Below, piece by piece: positions 50,701 to 63,491 of a DNA stretch of 64,000 nt. This DNA comes from Phoebastria nigripes. Taxonomy: Eukaryota > Chordata > Aves > Procellariiformes > Diomedeidae. Numbering within the stretch: the stretch's first letter is position 1; each line of letters starts with the position of its first letter. Both the position numbers and the translations under genes were made by a program. Under the pieces are notes generated by a model, which worked only from the letters and a program-made list of their open reading frames with translations, was not told the DNA's origin and did no database searches. The stretch is from contig JAYKAV010002765.1 of assembly GCA_035582835.1 (NCBI GenBank), forward strand, positions 130,533 to 194,532. Direction: 5' to 3'.

Positions 50701-53700
50701 GATGTCTCTACAGAAGGACATGTAAGTCACTGTGTAAGGAAGAAAGAACTTGGAGGAATCTGCCTGTAGCCCAGTGTTTCAGGCACCCTTGTGCAAGGAA
50801 AGCAGTCTGGAGCCCACACCCCACTGGCAGGAGAGTTGGCCTTTATGTTAGGTGGTCTTGGGATAAGAAGCGCAGAAATGACTGCAGGAGAAGGCTCAGG
50901 CACGGCAATGCTGGCTGTACAGTCAGATATCCATACCTAATGCACTGTAAATTCATACTTTCTCCTCCTTTACAATAATAAATGAGATTACAATAACAAA
51001 CTTTCATTTTTACACTGTAATCTTTGTAAACTGCCATGTCAACATATATTCGTCATTCAGAACTCGTCAGAATAAGGCTGCTATTTTTTTCTTTTCTTTT
51101 TTTCCTCTACAGTGGAATGTGTCTGGCTGTATCAGCAATGGAAGCCTGGAGGTCAGATTTACACCTACAACTCTCTACTGCTTGACAAACAAAAACATCT
51201 TTGTAAGTCAAGGCTGCGGCATCCCTGCTGACCTTTCAATGTATCCCAGTAATCACAAGAGGGAGCAACATTGCCCAACAAATTTGGTGTGGATTACATC
51301 CCTTTTTATCCCTCTAAACTTCCAATATCAGCAGCTGTTACATACTGAAGGGCTCACTCATACATAACATGATAAAATGAGTTAGTGCCAAGTAATTTAA
51401 AGGAAAATTAAGTTTGTAACTTTCAATGTGACTCCTGAATCCCCACAGTTGCTCACACAAGAATAATAATAGTCAGATGTTACCCTCAAATAAACTGTGG
51501 GCAAAATATTCATCCCAAAAGAGTTTTAGATCTAAAACTCTCCTGAAAACAGTATCATTAGCACACAGATGAGCTGTAATAATGCTCAAATTCTTAACGT
51601 TTCAGGCCTTCACGTAGAATTTAATTCTAATGGGCAAGAAGGCTTCTGAAGTTCAAGAAGCTTCTCCTTGTACTGCTGGCACTGCAGCTTTACAAGCAAA
51701 CCATCCAAATCGCTTTGACACAGGGGACAAACACAGAAGTATCTGAATGCAGAGACAAGAAAAAACATTGCCTTCCACTTTACTCCTAGTCTCCACCGAG
51801 GGAAGGACGGGCGCTCAGCCCTGTGGGAGTCAGCACTCTCCAGGGAGCCCCAGCCAGCTCCTTGGCTGCTGTAAGTCTTAAAGAAATTGACGTTTTTTTC
51901 TCCTTTATGTGAGCTGAAAATGCAACTGAAGTGGCATCAAAGGCAGACTGGGAAATCTGGCTCCTTAAACTAGCTTAATCTGCCTGGAGGCACCCTCTGA
52001 GCCCCACCAGTGACTCTTCCCATAGGGAGGATGGGGCTGCTGTCTGTGTTTGCAGCCGGGTCTGCACCGGGCACTCTCAGCCTAGAGAGAAGCTGGGAGA
52101 GAAGAGCTGGCAGTGAGGTGGAAGAAGTGGGAAAGTAATTGGTAGAGGGTTACCTCCCCTCAATGGAGATACACATATATCATGGGCATCAAAACATCTC
52201 TTGCAGCCCTGGCTCTGACCCCTTATTGCTGCAATGGGTAGATTAGAATAAGTGATATATAACGTAGCCTCTCTTCCTAATTACAGTCCTCTAAGTATTT
52301 TGCTACAGAACCATTTGTCTTAGAGATTGCCTGTTCAGGTAATGGCTCAAGATCAATTTATTTCATGTTAGACAACAGAGAGATTCATGATGGATCTGGC
52401 ACTTGGCACCAATTTAAGAGGCACTAATTTAAGAGGAAGGCAAAAACAGAAAATGCTGCATACTCATACATTATTAAAAACTCAAGAGGAGAATTGTCTT
52501 GGCTTTTGGAAACCTTTATTCCTGCCCCAAATTTACATTAGCTGAAACAAAGGAATGAGTAAAAGATCACAGCCAGTAAGACTAGATTTCCCAGTTCACA
52601 GGGGATTTTGCCTGCAGTAGCCTCCTCTGGCCCTAAAGGAAAAGCTGTCTTCACCAGTTCTATCTCATCAAGAGTTAAATGTCTATGAAAAAGCTTCTAA
52701 CAGTCTAAAACATTTCTAATGGAAATAAACACTACTTTCTTACTCCATCCAGACAGACTTTTCACCTGTCCTTAGATCAGCCAATCTGTTCGAGGCGAGC
52801 AATGAGCTCTTCAGTGTGTCTCCTGTCACAGCACATTTGATTTCTTGACATTGACACACTCTGTACACACTTTGAAACAATATAATCAGCGATCACAATA
52901 TGAATTCAGTTCTGAGCCTGAAATGTCAGCATACATTTAAGAACCATAATCCATGACATAATTACCAAGATACTAATTAAAAGTATTGGGAAGGGGGCAT
53001 ATGGCCTTGAGAAGGAGAATTTTACAGTCCCAGCCAGAGTTCTCAAGTGAATTAGTTTGCAAAAGGGATGCCCCTGTGAAACTATTAACCTGTGTAGACT
53101 CTCATTTTAGAAGATAATCAAAGAAGACGACAGAAGATAATCAAATGTTCAGAAGACAGCACTGCACAGGACCTTGAGAGATTATCTACAGCAGTCCTCT
53201 GCCTTGAACAGGAATCAACAGTTATTTACCAGCCCTGGTGGGCCAGTTCTTTCTCCTTCCGAAAGAGGACTTCAGCTTCAAGCACACCTCCCAGAAGAGC
53301 TGTGCTGCCACTCAGACCCCTGGTATGCCACCTCTCCTGGAAAATAGAAAACACAAACAGGCACTTTCAATCATAAATGTCACAGCTGCTATTAATGCTA
53401 TATTTTCTTCAAATACTATGGTATATATATTGTCCTACTACATTGTTCCCAGTACCCAGGAGTCCTGCCTGCGAAGACCTGGCTCTGCTGGGGGGCATGT
53501 CACAGGCTCTTAAAGAGCAGGAGAGCATATTACCTTCTCGTTTTCCTGATACACACCTGAAAGAACCACAATTCTTGGATCCAATTTCATTCTTCATCTT
53601 ATTTCACATGTTAGAGAAAAAGAGGTTAAATATTTAATCATGTGGCCCAGTAGCCCACTAAATGGAGCAGAAAGGGCAGAGAAGAAAAGGAAGGGGAGTT

Positions 53701-53930
53701 ATCTAGGTGAGGCAAAGGGTTCGTAAAGTAAGCCCTACTTATAAAAACACAGCAGAAATGTTAATTGAGCGTTCCTTCAACTTGCTTTAAAAATACTGTT
53801 AGGCTACAGTGGAAAGACAAACTGGAACAGTGAGGTTGTGAATGTATATCTGCAACACGGGTGCTGACGCTCCCCACAAGCCCATCCAAAACCAGAAGTG
53901 TTGATGGGCACTTAGTGGTCAAGGCTCACC
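47766..53930. other. Intergenic DNA without recognised genes
   Basis: AT-rich non-coding sequence. A 22-bp palindrome (51520-51541) and small tandem duplications (for example 53109-53145, AGAAGATAATCAAA twice) are present. TUNAR, the next gene expected upstream of C14orf132 in mammals, was not found here. Confidence 0.45.
51520..51541. repeat. Perfect 22-bp palindrome
   Basis: AGAGTTTTAGA is followed directly by its reverse complement TCTAAAACTCT. The centre is AGATCT. Flanking bases do not extend it, and no recognised repeat contains it. Confidence 0.9.
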
Positions 53931-54520
53931 ACAGAATCATAGAATCATTTAGGTTGGAAAAGACCTTTAAGATCATCTAGTCCAACCATAAACCTAGCAC
54001 TGCCAAGTCCACCGCTAATCCATGTCCCTAAGCAACACATCTACACATCTTTTAAGTACCTCCAGGCATGGTGACTCAACCACTTCCCTGGGCAGCCTGT
54101 TCCAGTGCTTGACAACCCTTTCCGTGAAGAAATTTTTCCTAATATCCCATCTAAATCTCCCCTGGCGCAACTTCAGGCCATTTCCTCTCATCCTATCGCT
54201 TATTACTTGGGAGAAGAGACCAACACCCACCTTGCCGCAACCTCCTTTCAGGTAGTTGTAGAGAGCGATAAGGTCTCCCCCGAGCCTCCTTTTCTCCAGA
54301 CTAAACAGTCCCAGTTCCCTCAGCCGCTCCTCATAAGACTTGCTCTCCAGAACCTTCACCAGCTTCGTTGCCCTTCTCTGGACACACTCCAGCACCTCAA
54401 TGTCTTTCTTGTAGTGAGGGGCCCAAAACTGAACACAGTATTCAAGGTGCGGCCTCACCAGTGCCGAGTACAGGGCACTTCCCTGGTCCTGCTGGCCACA
54501 CTATTTCTGATACAAGCCAG
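53931..54520 (-). mobile_element. CR1 LINE, 5'-truncated, well preserved ORF2 end
   Basis: The 3' end on minus is the classic CR1 terminus (plus strand ACAGAATCATAGAATCATTT) and the element runs to about 54520 (CTGATACAAGCCAG). The minus-strand frame 54458-54015 gives 147 uninterrupted residues of the C-terminal part of CR1 ORF2, including [25 protein letters not shown] and [19 protein letters not shown]. The endonuclease and the reverse transcriptase core are missing, so it is a 5'-truncated copy of the usual kind and cannot move itself. The intact frame suggests a fairly recent insertion, younger than the other CR1 copies in the window. Confidence 0.96.
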
Positions 54521-55222
54521 CTCAGAAGTATGTCAAGAACAAGTCTGCAGAGGTTCCAGTGCAGAATAGCCATGCCAGCACAGCCCTTTCCTGTGTTGTA
54601 TGCTGTATCACATGGTTGTATCAGGTTTGTTCTGGCTTGGAGATCTCCATACCACTGCGTGATGCAGCCACGCTCTGAAAGACTGACCGAAGGAGTGCAG
54701 ATAGGGCATACTGTCAGATACTGACCTGTCCTATCGCTGGGTTGAAGGAACAGTGTTCACTCATCTAAGGAACATCAGAAAAGCAGACTTCACCAGATTC
54801 AGGAGTCTGTAGGAGGGCTCTGCAGGGAAGGTAATCAGGAGGATAAGGGAGTGCCATTTCACTATACTAATGCACAATAAAAAACTACCCTAATGAGGAA
54901 AAGAGATAGAAGCTGTAGTAGAGTCATCATAATTGCATCATGAACTGAAATTAAAAAAAATTACCAAATTAAGTGTGAACACAGATGTATAACAAAAGTA
55001 CAGAAGGAACAAAATCAGAAAGGATAAATTACAAAATGTGATACATGGCAAAAGAGGGTACATTAAATGACAGGACAACACAAGTACAGCAGATGATTCA
55101 GGGGTAGTGTGGAAGCCACTGGGGAGCTGGGTGGGATAAGGATGATGACAAGAAGGCTTAATTCAGAAGGGCTGTAGCAGTTCTGTATGTTACAGGAGAC
55201 CAATAACAATGAAAATCTTTGT

Positions 55223-55535
55223 GGAAGATTGAAGCAAATAGGTCTGTTTAGTCCAGAAAAGGGAATACCAGAAAAACATGAGAACAATCAAAGAGTATGT
55301 AAAAAATTAAAGAAAGCAATCAATGTAATCTGAAACAAAGAAATGTAAGTTCCAGTTAGGATCAACTTTCTAACTGACAAAGAAAGGCAACACTGACAAG
55401 ATGCCCAAAGAGGATGTAAGATTGTTTTCTTGGAAGGTTTTTGACAGTGGGTTGGACAAGCATTTGTTAGGGGTGGTCTATGTAAATTTGATCCTCATTT
55501 CAAAGGATTAGGCTGTAAGTCCCCTTGCAGCTATG
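55223..55535 (+). mobile_element. Old CR1 LINE relic
   Basis: The segment follows the order of an old CR1 3' end: AATAGGTCTGTTTAGTCCAG, GAGTATGTAAAAAATTAAAG, TCAACTTTCTAACTGAC, then TTGGACAAGCATTTGTTAGG and GGTGGTCTATGTAAATTTGA. It is strongly diverged, with no coding potential. The insert may extend further upstream. Confidence 0.65.
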
Positions 55536-58500
55536 GTTTTCCTGTTAGCTGAGATGTAAATCAGGGTGGAATTCAGCCTCTGGCCCTGAAGTAGGAAAAA
55601 AATGATTTGAGGGATTTGGGGTGGGAAATATTAGCTGGCAATGAGCCCTGCCTAATTTGATGCTTTTCCCTATCGCTTTTACTTGAGGCATACTGTCTCC
55701 ACCTCCCTTTCTTGGGGAAATCCTGGAGCCAGTGCCAATGGACTGCCATGACAGGACTGCAAATGACTGTCACGGAGTCAGGACTCAGAAGTGAGCAGCA
55801 CAGAGCGTCACACTTGCTGATTGCCTTCTGAGAGTTTTGTTTTGATAAGGCTTGGGGCGGGGGAATAGGAAAAAACTCCCTGTTAATTTTATACAGAGTA
55901 ATCCTTTTTCCTCCCTTTCCCTGGAAGAGTGAGCTCATGAAATACTCAAATTGAATTTCTGTGTTTCTGTCACCTGGTAGTTTTCTAATACAGTATGAGC
56001 TAGTCCATGATATTCAGAACAGAGCTGAATTTGGGTCATCATCAGCCATTTACTTTTGCTTACCAGTGAGGCAAAGCTAATGAAGACATCTTTCCAAGCT
56101 ATGTACTTGTGTGTTTAATGTGTCAGCACTTGTGAAATTGAGTTTCCCTCTTTAAAAGATGCAGGGAACTTTTAAATGCAGGGGGGTAACATAATGAATG
56201 AAATGTGGACATTACCATATTGCACTTTGCTTTGACCCATTGAAACTGTCATATCATATTTCAAACATTCTGGCGTGATACCTTACAATCAAAGGGTATC
56301 ACGAGAAGATTCATCTTGCCTCTGATCTCTGTTTGAATATTGCTGAAGTGAAGCTGACAAAGAAACTTCAAAAGGAGTGTAAATTATTTACAGGTTCTGG
56401 GGCTTTCACGTTAGAAAATACAATTGGGAAAAAAATAACGAAATTTCACTTCTCCAAACACTGAAAGACAGAAGTGATACATCAACGAATCAGCTTCTTT
56501 TATCTTTAGATGGTATAATACAAACATGAATTAAAAATATTGGGAAACGAAGACACCTAGGGGGCCAAATTCATTCCTGATATATAAACTGTCTCAAAAT
56601 AATTTTCCTTTTAAATATTGTGATGTATTATTTGCATTTCTGCAGCATCTGCATAGTTTTTTTTCTTCTACATATCTTGAAATGTTTCACAAAGACAGTG
56701 ACACCAGAAACAGGTCTCACGACTGCCACTGAAGCATCCTATGCAGTTGCTTTTGCTACCTTTAGACTAAAGAAGACAGGATCATTTCACTGACCACTCT
56801 ATAGGGCAATGCCCAGCATCGTATTATGTGTATCACACTTACTCCTTTGAGACATTATTCCACAAGCTAATAGTTTTCAAGAAGCTTTTTTTTTTTTTTA
56901 CTTTGAAACTGTCAAAATACATAATGATTTTTTCTACACATTATTTGATCTATTTTTTCCACAACCTCTAATAGTTTGCACCCTTCCAAAATGTAAGGCA
57001 GCCCCATATGCCTTTGATAAAACAGAAAACTTTGGAGCTCTCTGAAACAAGTTTACGGGCCACAGTCCGGTCCTTGCCAGGGAGGTTCCCACATCACAGA
57101 GGACATCTGTACATCTGGCACTAAGTGACAAATGTAGTAGGAAGGTCCAACTCTGACTAACCCGCCTGAAAAACATCTGCAGTACTGATGTAGAAATGGT
57201 CTGCTGGTGTGGTTTGTTCTTCCCATCTGAAGGCAAAATCTGTCTGATTTAGGAGCAGTGACTGTTCTGGGTTGCGTGGCAGCTCTTTTCAGACACTGGC
57301 GTCAATCAGCCTCCCTGCCTCAGACATAACTACATAAATAAAAATAAAGACCTGGCACCTAAGTGCAGAGGCTTCCATGGGCCAAAAAATTAAAAGAAAC
57401 AGGAAAAGTGACTATCTATCTTATGTGCAAACATAACTGTGACAAATGCCTTGGTTTATGAGAGAACTAATTACTATTCCTGACACATCAATACCTCCCA
57501 CTGCATTTTACAAGTGAGACACTTCAGCGCTACTATGTCTAAATAATACAAAATAACCTGCTTACAAAAGCAGACATCAATTTTTTCCTCCCTCCCACTT
57601 GCCAATGCTTATCATGCCCAGCTTCATTCATTTTAATTAAAAGACCATGAATGCATTAAAGGGAAATGATAGAGAAGAGCAGGATCCTGTGATGGAATCC
57701 ACAATGGGTGTAAGCAAAGCAAATAGTTTCTTCCTTGCTGAAAAAGAAAGCTACTAATACGATCAGCAAGGATTACACTTTGTTTGCTGTCCCGAGTATT
57801 TTAGATCACAAAGCATATTGCTCCCTGAATGGCAAAGCTGAGGGTAGGGCTAAAGACAGTGAAAAATGAATGGAAGAAATTGGTTTGTTGGTGGGTTCCC
57901 TTTTCTCCGTTCTCTTGGATGTGAAGTAATGAATGCTGAACAGCCAGCAAAACAAATAATACTTTCCTAGAGTGGAGCAACAAGAATCCTCCTTAAAACA
58001 GGACAGAATGGACAGGGGTGAATCTGGAAAAGCCAAATCTTTCTAAAGGCACTGACCAAAGAGAACTGACCAAAGTTGCACCTTTCTATTTGTTGCCAGC
58101 TGCAGAATCCAAGTGAAGGCAATATCTGCTCCTGTGTCAGTTCTCCCTCTGTCTCGTCTGTACAAAGAGATGCTACTGTTCACTCTTCCTGCTCTGTACC
58201 TTCCTCATAAGCTGACTTTGCAATATTGGCAGAAAAGGGTCTGTCTTGTTTCAGATAGCTTGTGAGGTAATGTTTTTGTCTTCCCAAGAAACCTTGTACT
58301 ACAAATTCATTGCTGCTGTATTCATGCCCATTGAAGAGAGAGAAAAAGGATGTCAGGAGAAACATAGATACTGAGGTTATGTACTGACATATAGTTTTGG
58401 GAACAGTAAATGACAGCAAATGTTCTGAAAGAGGAAAATTTTTCCCTTTTCCTTCTTCCACTCNCCAGAGCTATGCCACTCCTGCACCTTCAAAGCCCCT

Positions 58501-60249
58501 GTGAGCTACAGCATCGGGCATTATTAGATGGAGAGCAATGTCTCCAACAGATGCAAACCCCCTCTCCAGTGGCATATGTCAGAGCTTTCTGCTTTATAGT
58601 AGATATTAACTTATTTTATTCTCTTTGTTGTTGTTGTTGTTGTTGTGTTTTTCTTTAATAAGATACTAGATTTGCCATGAGCAATTAGGCTTTGGCTGGT
58701 TTTGGAAGAAGTGTCCCAACTGACTCATTGCAAATATTTTGTGCATCTAAAAATATTACACAAGGGGGTCACACCCTAGAATTGTCATTCAGAGACATAA
58801 TTATGGTTTAGTCTATAATATCTTGGTTTTGTAGCCTATGCCTATTTTAGTAATTATAGCAATAATAGTACTTACTGTTTAATGTCTTAAAATATACTTT
58901 GCTACTCCACCCGCTCCACTATTAGTTTTTCACTTACAGACCAGAGCTCATGGGAGAAATTCTGTGTTTTCTCAAGGCCTCTTCATGGTAGGCAACTAGG
59001 GATGTCTGCTTCTCCCCAGATCTCATTATGATGTTACCTCTTACCATTTACATCATACAACGCAAAAGCTGGGCTCTGGTGCTCTCTCTTCTTCTTAGCC
59101 CTTGTGTTTTTACAGGGACATGGTGCGGCCATCTCCTCAGAACCCTTAAACACATACGGAATTACAACTACATCACAACACATTAACAGGTTTTAAGCTG
59201 CATACGCACATAAATGGCTATCTGGCCTGAGCCTGGGTTGGCTCCATGCTACTTGCTAAGTATGCTCTCATCATGCAGGAAACATATCTGTCAAGGACAA
59301 AAAATATTACAGTGTTATGATTTCAAATACATTAAAAACTTCTTGTACAACTGTACTCTGAAAGTGAAGAAATGTGTTTCTAAATTTTCTGTCTCTCAGT
59401 AATTTCTATATACAATTTGCTGCTAGCAAACATGAGCCCACGTAGGCCAGAAATAAAGTCAAATTCTGCCTGGTTCACGTGCTACTGTCAAGAGTATGTA
59501 CCCACCAATATTTAGTCCTGTGATAAACCCAGTCTAGATAAATATCCACAGATAAGGCTGGGTCTCTAGTTGCAACAGGAACTACACAGAACTGTCACCA
59601 TTGTTAATGTTAATCATTGTTAAAGCAGGTAGTATTTGAGGCATACGCAGGAAGTGAAGTTTACTGAGCAAGGAGACAACACCAGAGAATGTGATCCAAT
59701 GTCTTCTGACCATACTCACACTTCAGAGCTCTTTGATGATCCCAAGAGTGTCCCAGGTTCTTCTGTTTTCTGGGGGAAGGAGAGGCTCTATCTTAGAATT
59801 ACACAGCTCAGACCCAAACTGAAGCTTATAGTGCAGTAAAGAAAAAACAAAACCTAACAGACCTAACAGATCGAGTGCTGGCCTGTAGGATGTATTCCTC
59901 CCCCGAGCTTTTGTCTGATTTCCCATCATAGTTTTGAAAATCTGTCGTCAGCTTAGTCTGCCTCTTAGTCTACTAGATATATAATTTAAACAGGATACTT
60001 GAAAACAGTGTCCTTAAAATCATTCCTTTGTTTGATATGCAAAACATTCACAGATATCACTAACTAGGTTTTCACCCTTCACAAAGAAAGGAGCAATAGC
60101 TTCTAGCTAGCATTTGTGCCAGCCCCGTCTGCTGCGGCAGCAAAAAGCTGCAATGCACCAAGAGTCCCAGAAATGTATTTTGTGGGAACAAAAGTTGTAC
60201 CTGTGGCTGTACATATATGGAGTTAATACAGAGGCACAGAAAATAAGAC
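55536..60249. other. Intergenic DNA without recognised genes
   Basis: AT-rich non-coding sequence with a T run at 56886-56899 and a GTT microsatellite near 58625. One ambiguous base lies at 58464. No exon, RNA gene or transposable element was recognised. Confidence 0.45.
58625..58648 (+). repeat. (GTT)n microsatellite
   Basis: Seven or so GTT units in a row, ending TGTGTTTTTC. A similar run inside the LTR at 63176-63190 is unrelated. Confidence 0.9.
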
Positions 60250-60766
60250 TAAATAGGACCTGAAGAGACGATCCAGTCAATTTTCCCACACTGGGCCATA
60301 ATCTAGACTTTTCCTGAGATAGGTCTTAAAAACATCCAGTGATGAGGTCACGTGGTGGAGATCTGCAAACTCCCTAGGCAATCTGTTTCAGTATTAACTA
60401 CTTTAATTTTTAGAAAACCTTTCCTAATACCTAACTTTAAGTTTTCCTTTTTGCTGTTTAAACCGATTACTTTTGCCTCATCCTCAGTTGATATGGAGGA
60501 CATTTTATTGCCTTCTTTTTAATAGCAAACATTCAGAGATGTAAAGACTGCTACCATTTCACCTTCATTTCTCCTCTTTCCCGTAGCTAAACAACCCCAG
60601 ATGTTTCAGCCTTTCTACACAGCTCACACTCTCTAGACCTCATGAGCTTTTCTTGACCTCTTTTCATTTTCCTCTGTACTTCCTCCAATTAATCTGCATC
60701 ACTCTTGAAAATGAGGCCTAGAGTGGAATATTATACACTAAGTACATCCTTACAAGTGGTAACCTG
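60250..60766 (-). mobile_element. Old CR1 LINE relic
   Basis: Plus-strand landmarks in CR1 order: AGGACCTGAAGAGACGATCC, then AACTCCCTAGGCAATCTGTT, TAGAAAACCTTTCCTAATAC, GCTAAACAACCCCAGATGTT and GAGGCCTAGAGTGGAATATT. These correspond to the CR1 3' UTR and ORF2 C-terminal region read backwards. All frames are broken. Confidence 0.78.
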
Positions 60767-61619
60767 AAACTTTTTTGCTTTAGCTCTATAAATGATTAAA
60801 AAAAATATTTGTATCGAAAAAGAATAGGTCATCTGAGCCTACACAGCACCAAGTAAGTGAAAGTTTCTCCTTAAGAGCTTACAAATAACAAACATGGCAC
60901 AGTGACATGGGCAAGAAACAGCATTAAGAAAATTTGTAATAACCAAAAATAGCAACACAGTGCGTTCATTCCTAATAGATGCTACGTACTCTACTCCTGA
61001 CAATAAACCTAAAACAAAGGTAATGAGGAAGACACTTTGAGGCTCCATAATTCAGTATTTGAGAAAAAGTGTGTTTGGTTACGTACTGTAAATACACCCT
61101 ATATTTATTAAAGCATGCAGCCCCTTGGTATCTGTACTGAATGGTACATCACAATCCAAAGTGAACATCTCACAGAACTATCAATGTTTTTGACTGAGCC
61201 CTAAGCCATGTCACCTGTCAAAACTGATCCATCTTTTATGGACCAATACATACCACTTATCAAGTCAAATAAACCATGATCTAATCAAACCAGATACATT
61301 GACTATGTAGTGAAAGAAATCATCTATCAAATCAGACACTGAATGAGTTTAAAGATACCTCCAAGAGGGACAGTATTTTTTTGCTGTGGCAGGTGTCCTA
61401 CTCCAAGGTTTAGTACTTCGTTCTAATCTTAAGGAAAGCCTCACTTGCTTTGGTGAAAATTTCTCAAGGTTAGGCTTGAGTTGGTAAAAAAAATCTTTTC
61501 TGTAATCTCTTGTGTAGTGACAAATGCTTTTCACTCCATTTGAAGAAGTCTTCCATAAAGCAAAATGGTGAGATTTATAATAGAAAGGCATTGTTTTTCC
61601 ATGAGTAGTTGTAGACAGC

Positions 61620-61930
61620 ACCAAGATCCCATCACCTTCTCTTCTCCAGGCTGAACAACCCCAGGTTTCTCTGCCTATTTTCATATACCCCATGCTCCAG
61701 CCCCCCAACCATCCTGCAAACCCTCTGCTGATCTTGCTCTCTTCCAGTATGTCCACATCTCTCTTGGGCTGGGGAGCCCCAAACTGGATGCAGTACTCCA
61801 GAGGTGGTCTCACAAGTGCAGAATAGAGGGGATGGACCATTTTCTCCAATCTGTTGGTACAGTCTTCAAATGCAGCCCAGGATATGGTTTGCTAGAGCCC
61901 TAGGTCTGCTGCACACAGAGGACTCCTTTT
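61620..61930 (-). mobile_element. CR1 LINE fragment, truncated at both ends
   Basis: On plus, CTTCTCTTCTCCAGGCTGAA, CATCCTGCAAACCCTCTGCT, CTGGATGCAGTACTCCAGAGG and TGCAGCCCAGGATATGGTT match CR1 ORF2 C-terminal coding sequence read on minus. The minus frame still reads [21 protein letters not shown] before lesions break it. The 3' UTR and the terminal ATTCTATG repeats are absent, so both ends have been lost. Confidence 0.88.
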
Positions 61931-62797
61931 AGCTTTGCCTCCCAAAGAAGGTCCCAGTTTTATTTTCCACTCTTTACTTACACACTGTTTCCCCTTGAAA
62001 ATTTAAGGAATAAGATCCCATCACTGAAAAGGCAGTTTGATTAGATTTTTGCTGAATTCAGTCTTGGGCATTTTCTCTTACTGAATATAACAGAAACTGT
62101 TAATAAACTCACAATTTCCATAAAGAGAACAATAGGCCACAAATCTCTTCCCTACTGGAAGAGCTGAGACAGGGGAAGAGCAGTTGTAACAGTCTTCCTT
62201 CATAAACCACAGTAGAGCTACAGTAAATTCTCCATGCTGAGTGCTTTTGATGCTTTATGCTTGTTTGGTGATACTAATTCATGAACCACAAAAACTGTGT
62301 CTTGCTCTCCAGTAAATCAAGTCCAGTCCTGCTTCTGGTCTCAGGAACAGCAGCAGAGAGGTTTTGTGTCATTTCAAACATAAATAATTTATTCTAGGGT
62401 ATGAGGATATATATGGAGCATTATTTTTTTAAAAAATATTATCAAATAACCCATTCACAGGAAACATCTACTACTGTCTAAAAACTGATTACAAAAAGAC
62501 ACTATAACTCTCACCTTCTTGGATCTCAGCTGCACAGATATGAACAGGGCACTAAGCAACAGCCTAACTGCATGGCTTTGCCATAGCACTGCTATAAGTA
62601 CATACCTCAAGGTAAGGACAAAGCATTTCATGTTTCCCTTTCAGGCAGAGACAGACCAGGATGTAAGATACTTTCAGACACAGATTGTTAGCCACCTTGA
62701 AGTTTCAAGGTGCTTTGGATTGGAAATGACAGATGAGCCTGTCCTATTATTACAAGCCATTTTGCAATGCACTTGTTTGGATTTCAGATATTTAGGT

Positions 62798-63365
62798 TGT
62801 CCTGGTTCCGGCTGGAACAGAGCTAACTTTCTTCCCAGTAGCTGGGGAGGGTGTGTTCTATGTTTTGGGTTTGGTATAATAGGAGCGCTGATGGCCCATT
62901 GATGTTTTGGGTGGTGCTGGGTGGTGCTTGCACTGGGCACTTTTCGGCCTCCCATGCCCTGCCAGGTGCATGGGAAGCTGGCGGGGGGAGCATAGCCGGG
63001 GTGGTTGACCCAGCTGGCCAATGGGGTATTCCATACCATGCGACGTCATGCTCAGTATAAACACTAAGTGTGGGCGGGGCTCTGCGTCCGGGGACGGGCT
63101 CTCACGTATCGGGCACGCGTCGGTTCAGCGGGTGGTGAGCAGTTGCATTGCGCATCGCCTGCTTTGTATATTCTGTTGTTGTTGTTGTTATCACTGTTAT
63201 TATTACTGTTCTACTTTGTTTTATTTCAATTATTAAACTGTTTTTATCTCAGCCCGTGAGTTTTCCTACTCGTGCCCTCCAGATTCTCTCCCCCATCCCA
63301 CCGGAGTGGGGGGGTGAGCGAGCGGCTGCGTGGTGTTTAGGTGCTGCCAGGGTTAAACCACAACA
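62798..63365 (+). mobile_element. 5' LTR of an ERVK (betaretrovirus-like) provirus
   Basis: The 568-bp LTR starts TGTCCTGGTTCCGGCTGG and ends GGGTTAAACCACAACA. It has a TATA box (TATAAA, 63056-63061) preceded by a CRE-like CGACGTCATG, and a polyadenylation signal (ATTAAA, 63232-63237) that follows a run of GTT units. A tRNA-Lys primer-binding site lies 8 bases beyond the LTR, which proves its orientation and that it is a 5' LTR rather than a solo LTR. The base context before the start is TTAGGT (62792-62797); the matching target duplication would lie beyond the window. It is related to the solo LTR at 12591-13185. Confidence 0.94.
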
Positions 63366-63373
63366 GTCCTTTT

Positions 63374-63391
63374 TGGCGCCCAACGTGGGGC
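63374..63391 (+). promoter_or_regulatory. Retroviral primer-binding site, tRNA-Lys(1,2) type
   Basis: TGGCGCCCAACGTGGGGC is complementary to the 3' end of tRNA-Lys(1,2), the primer used by Mason-Pfizer-type betaretroviruses and many ERVK elements. All 18 positions agree with the site as I recall it. It sets the start of minus-strand DNA synthesis and classifies the provirus as class II. Confidence 0.92.
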
Positions 63392-63491
63392 TCAAAGGAT
63401 TTGAGATAACAACAGATTAACTAAAGCATATTAAGGAATTTGTATCTGTTAACAGTTGTTGGTCACCATATTAGTTTATCTGACCTGCATC

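Noticed and set aside
54105..54724. Plus-strand frames of 118 and 154 codons opposite the CR1 copy
   Set aside because: They are the antisense shadow of CR1 ORF2 on the minus strand.
61349..61849. 166-codon minus-strand frame
   Set aside because: Its first part is CR1 ORF2 and the rest reads out of the truncated element into unrelated flank. It is not a gene.
46111..62797. TUNAR microprotein gene upstream of C14orf132
   Set aside because: The expected short conserved coding exon was looked for on the minus strand by eye and not found. In mammals the genes are far enough apart for it to lie outside the window.
62519..63420. Several open frames across the ERVK LTR
   Set aside because: They are non-coding LTR sequence read in various frames. 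The TATA box, polyadenylation signal and primer-binding site define the element.
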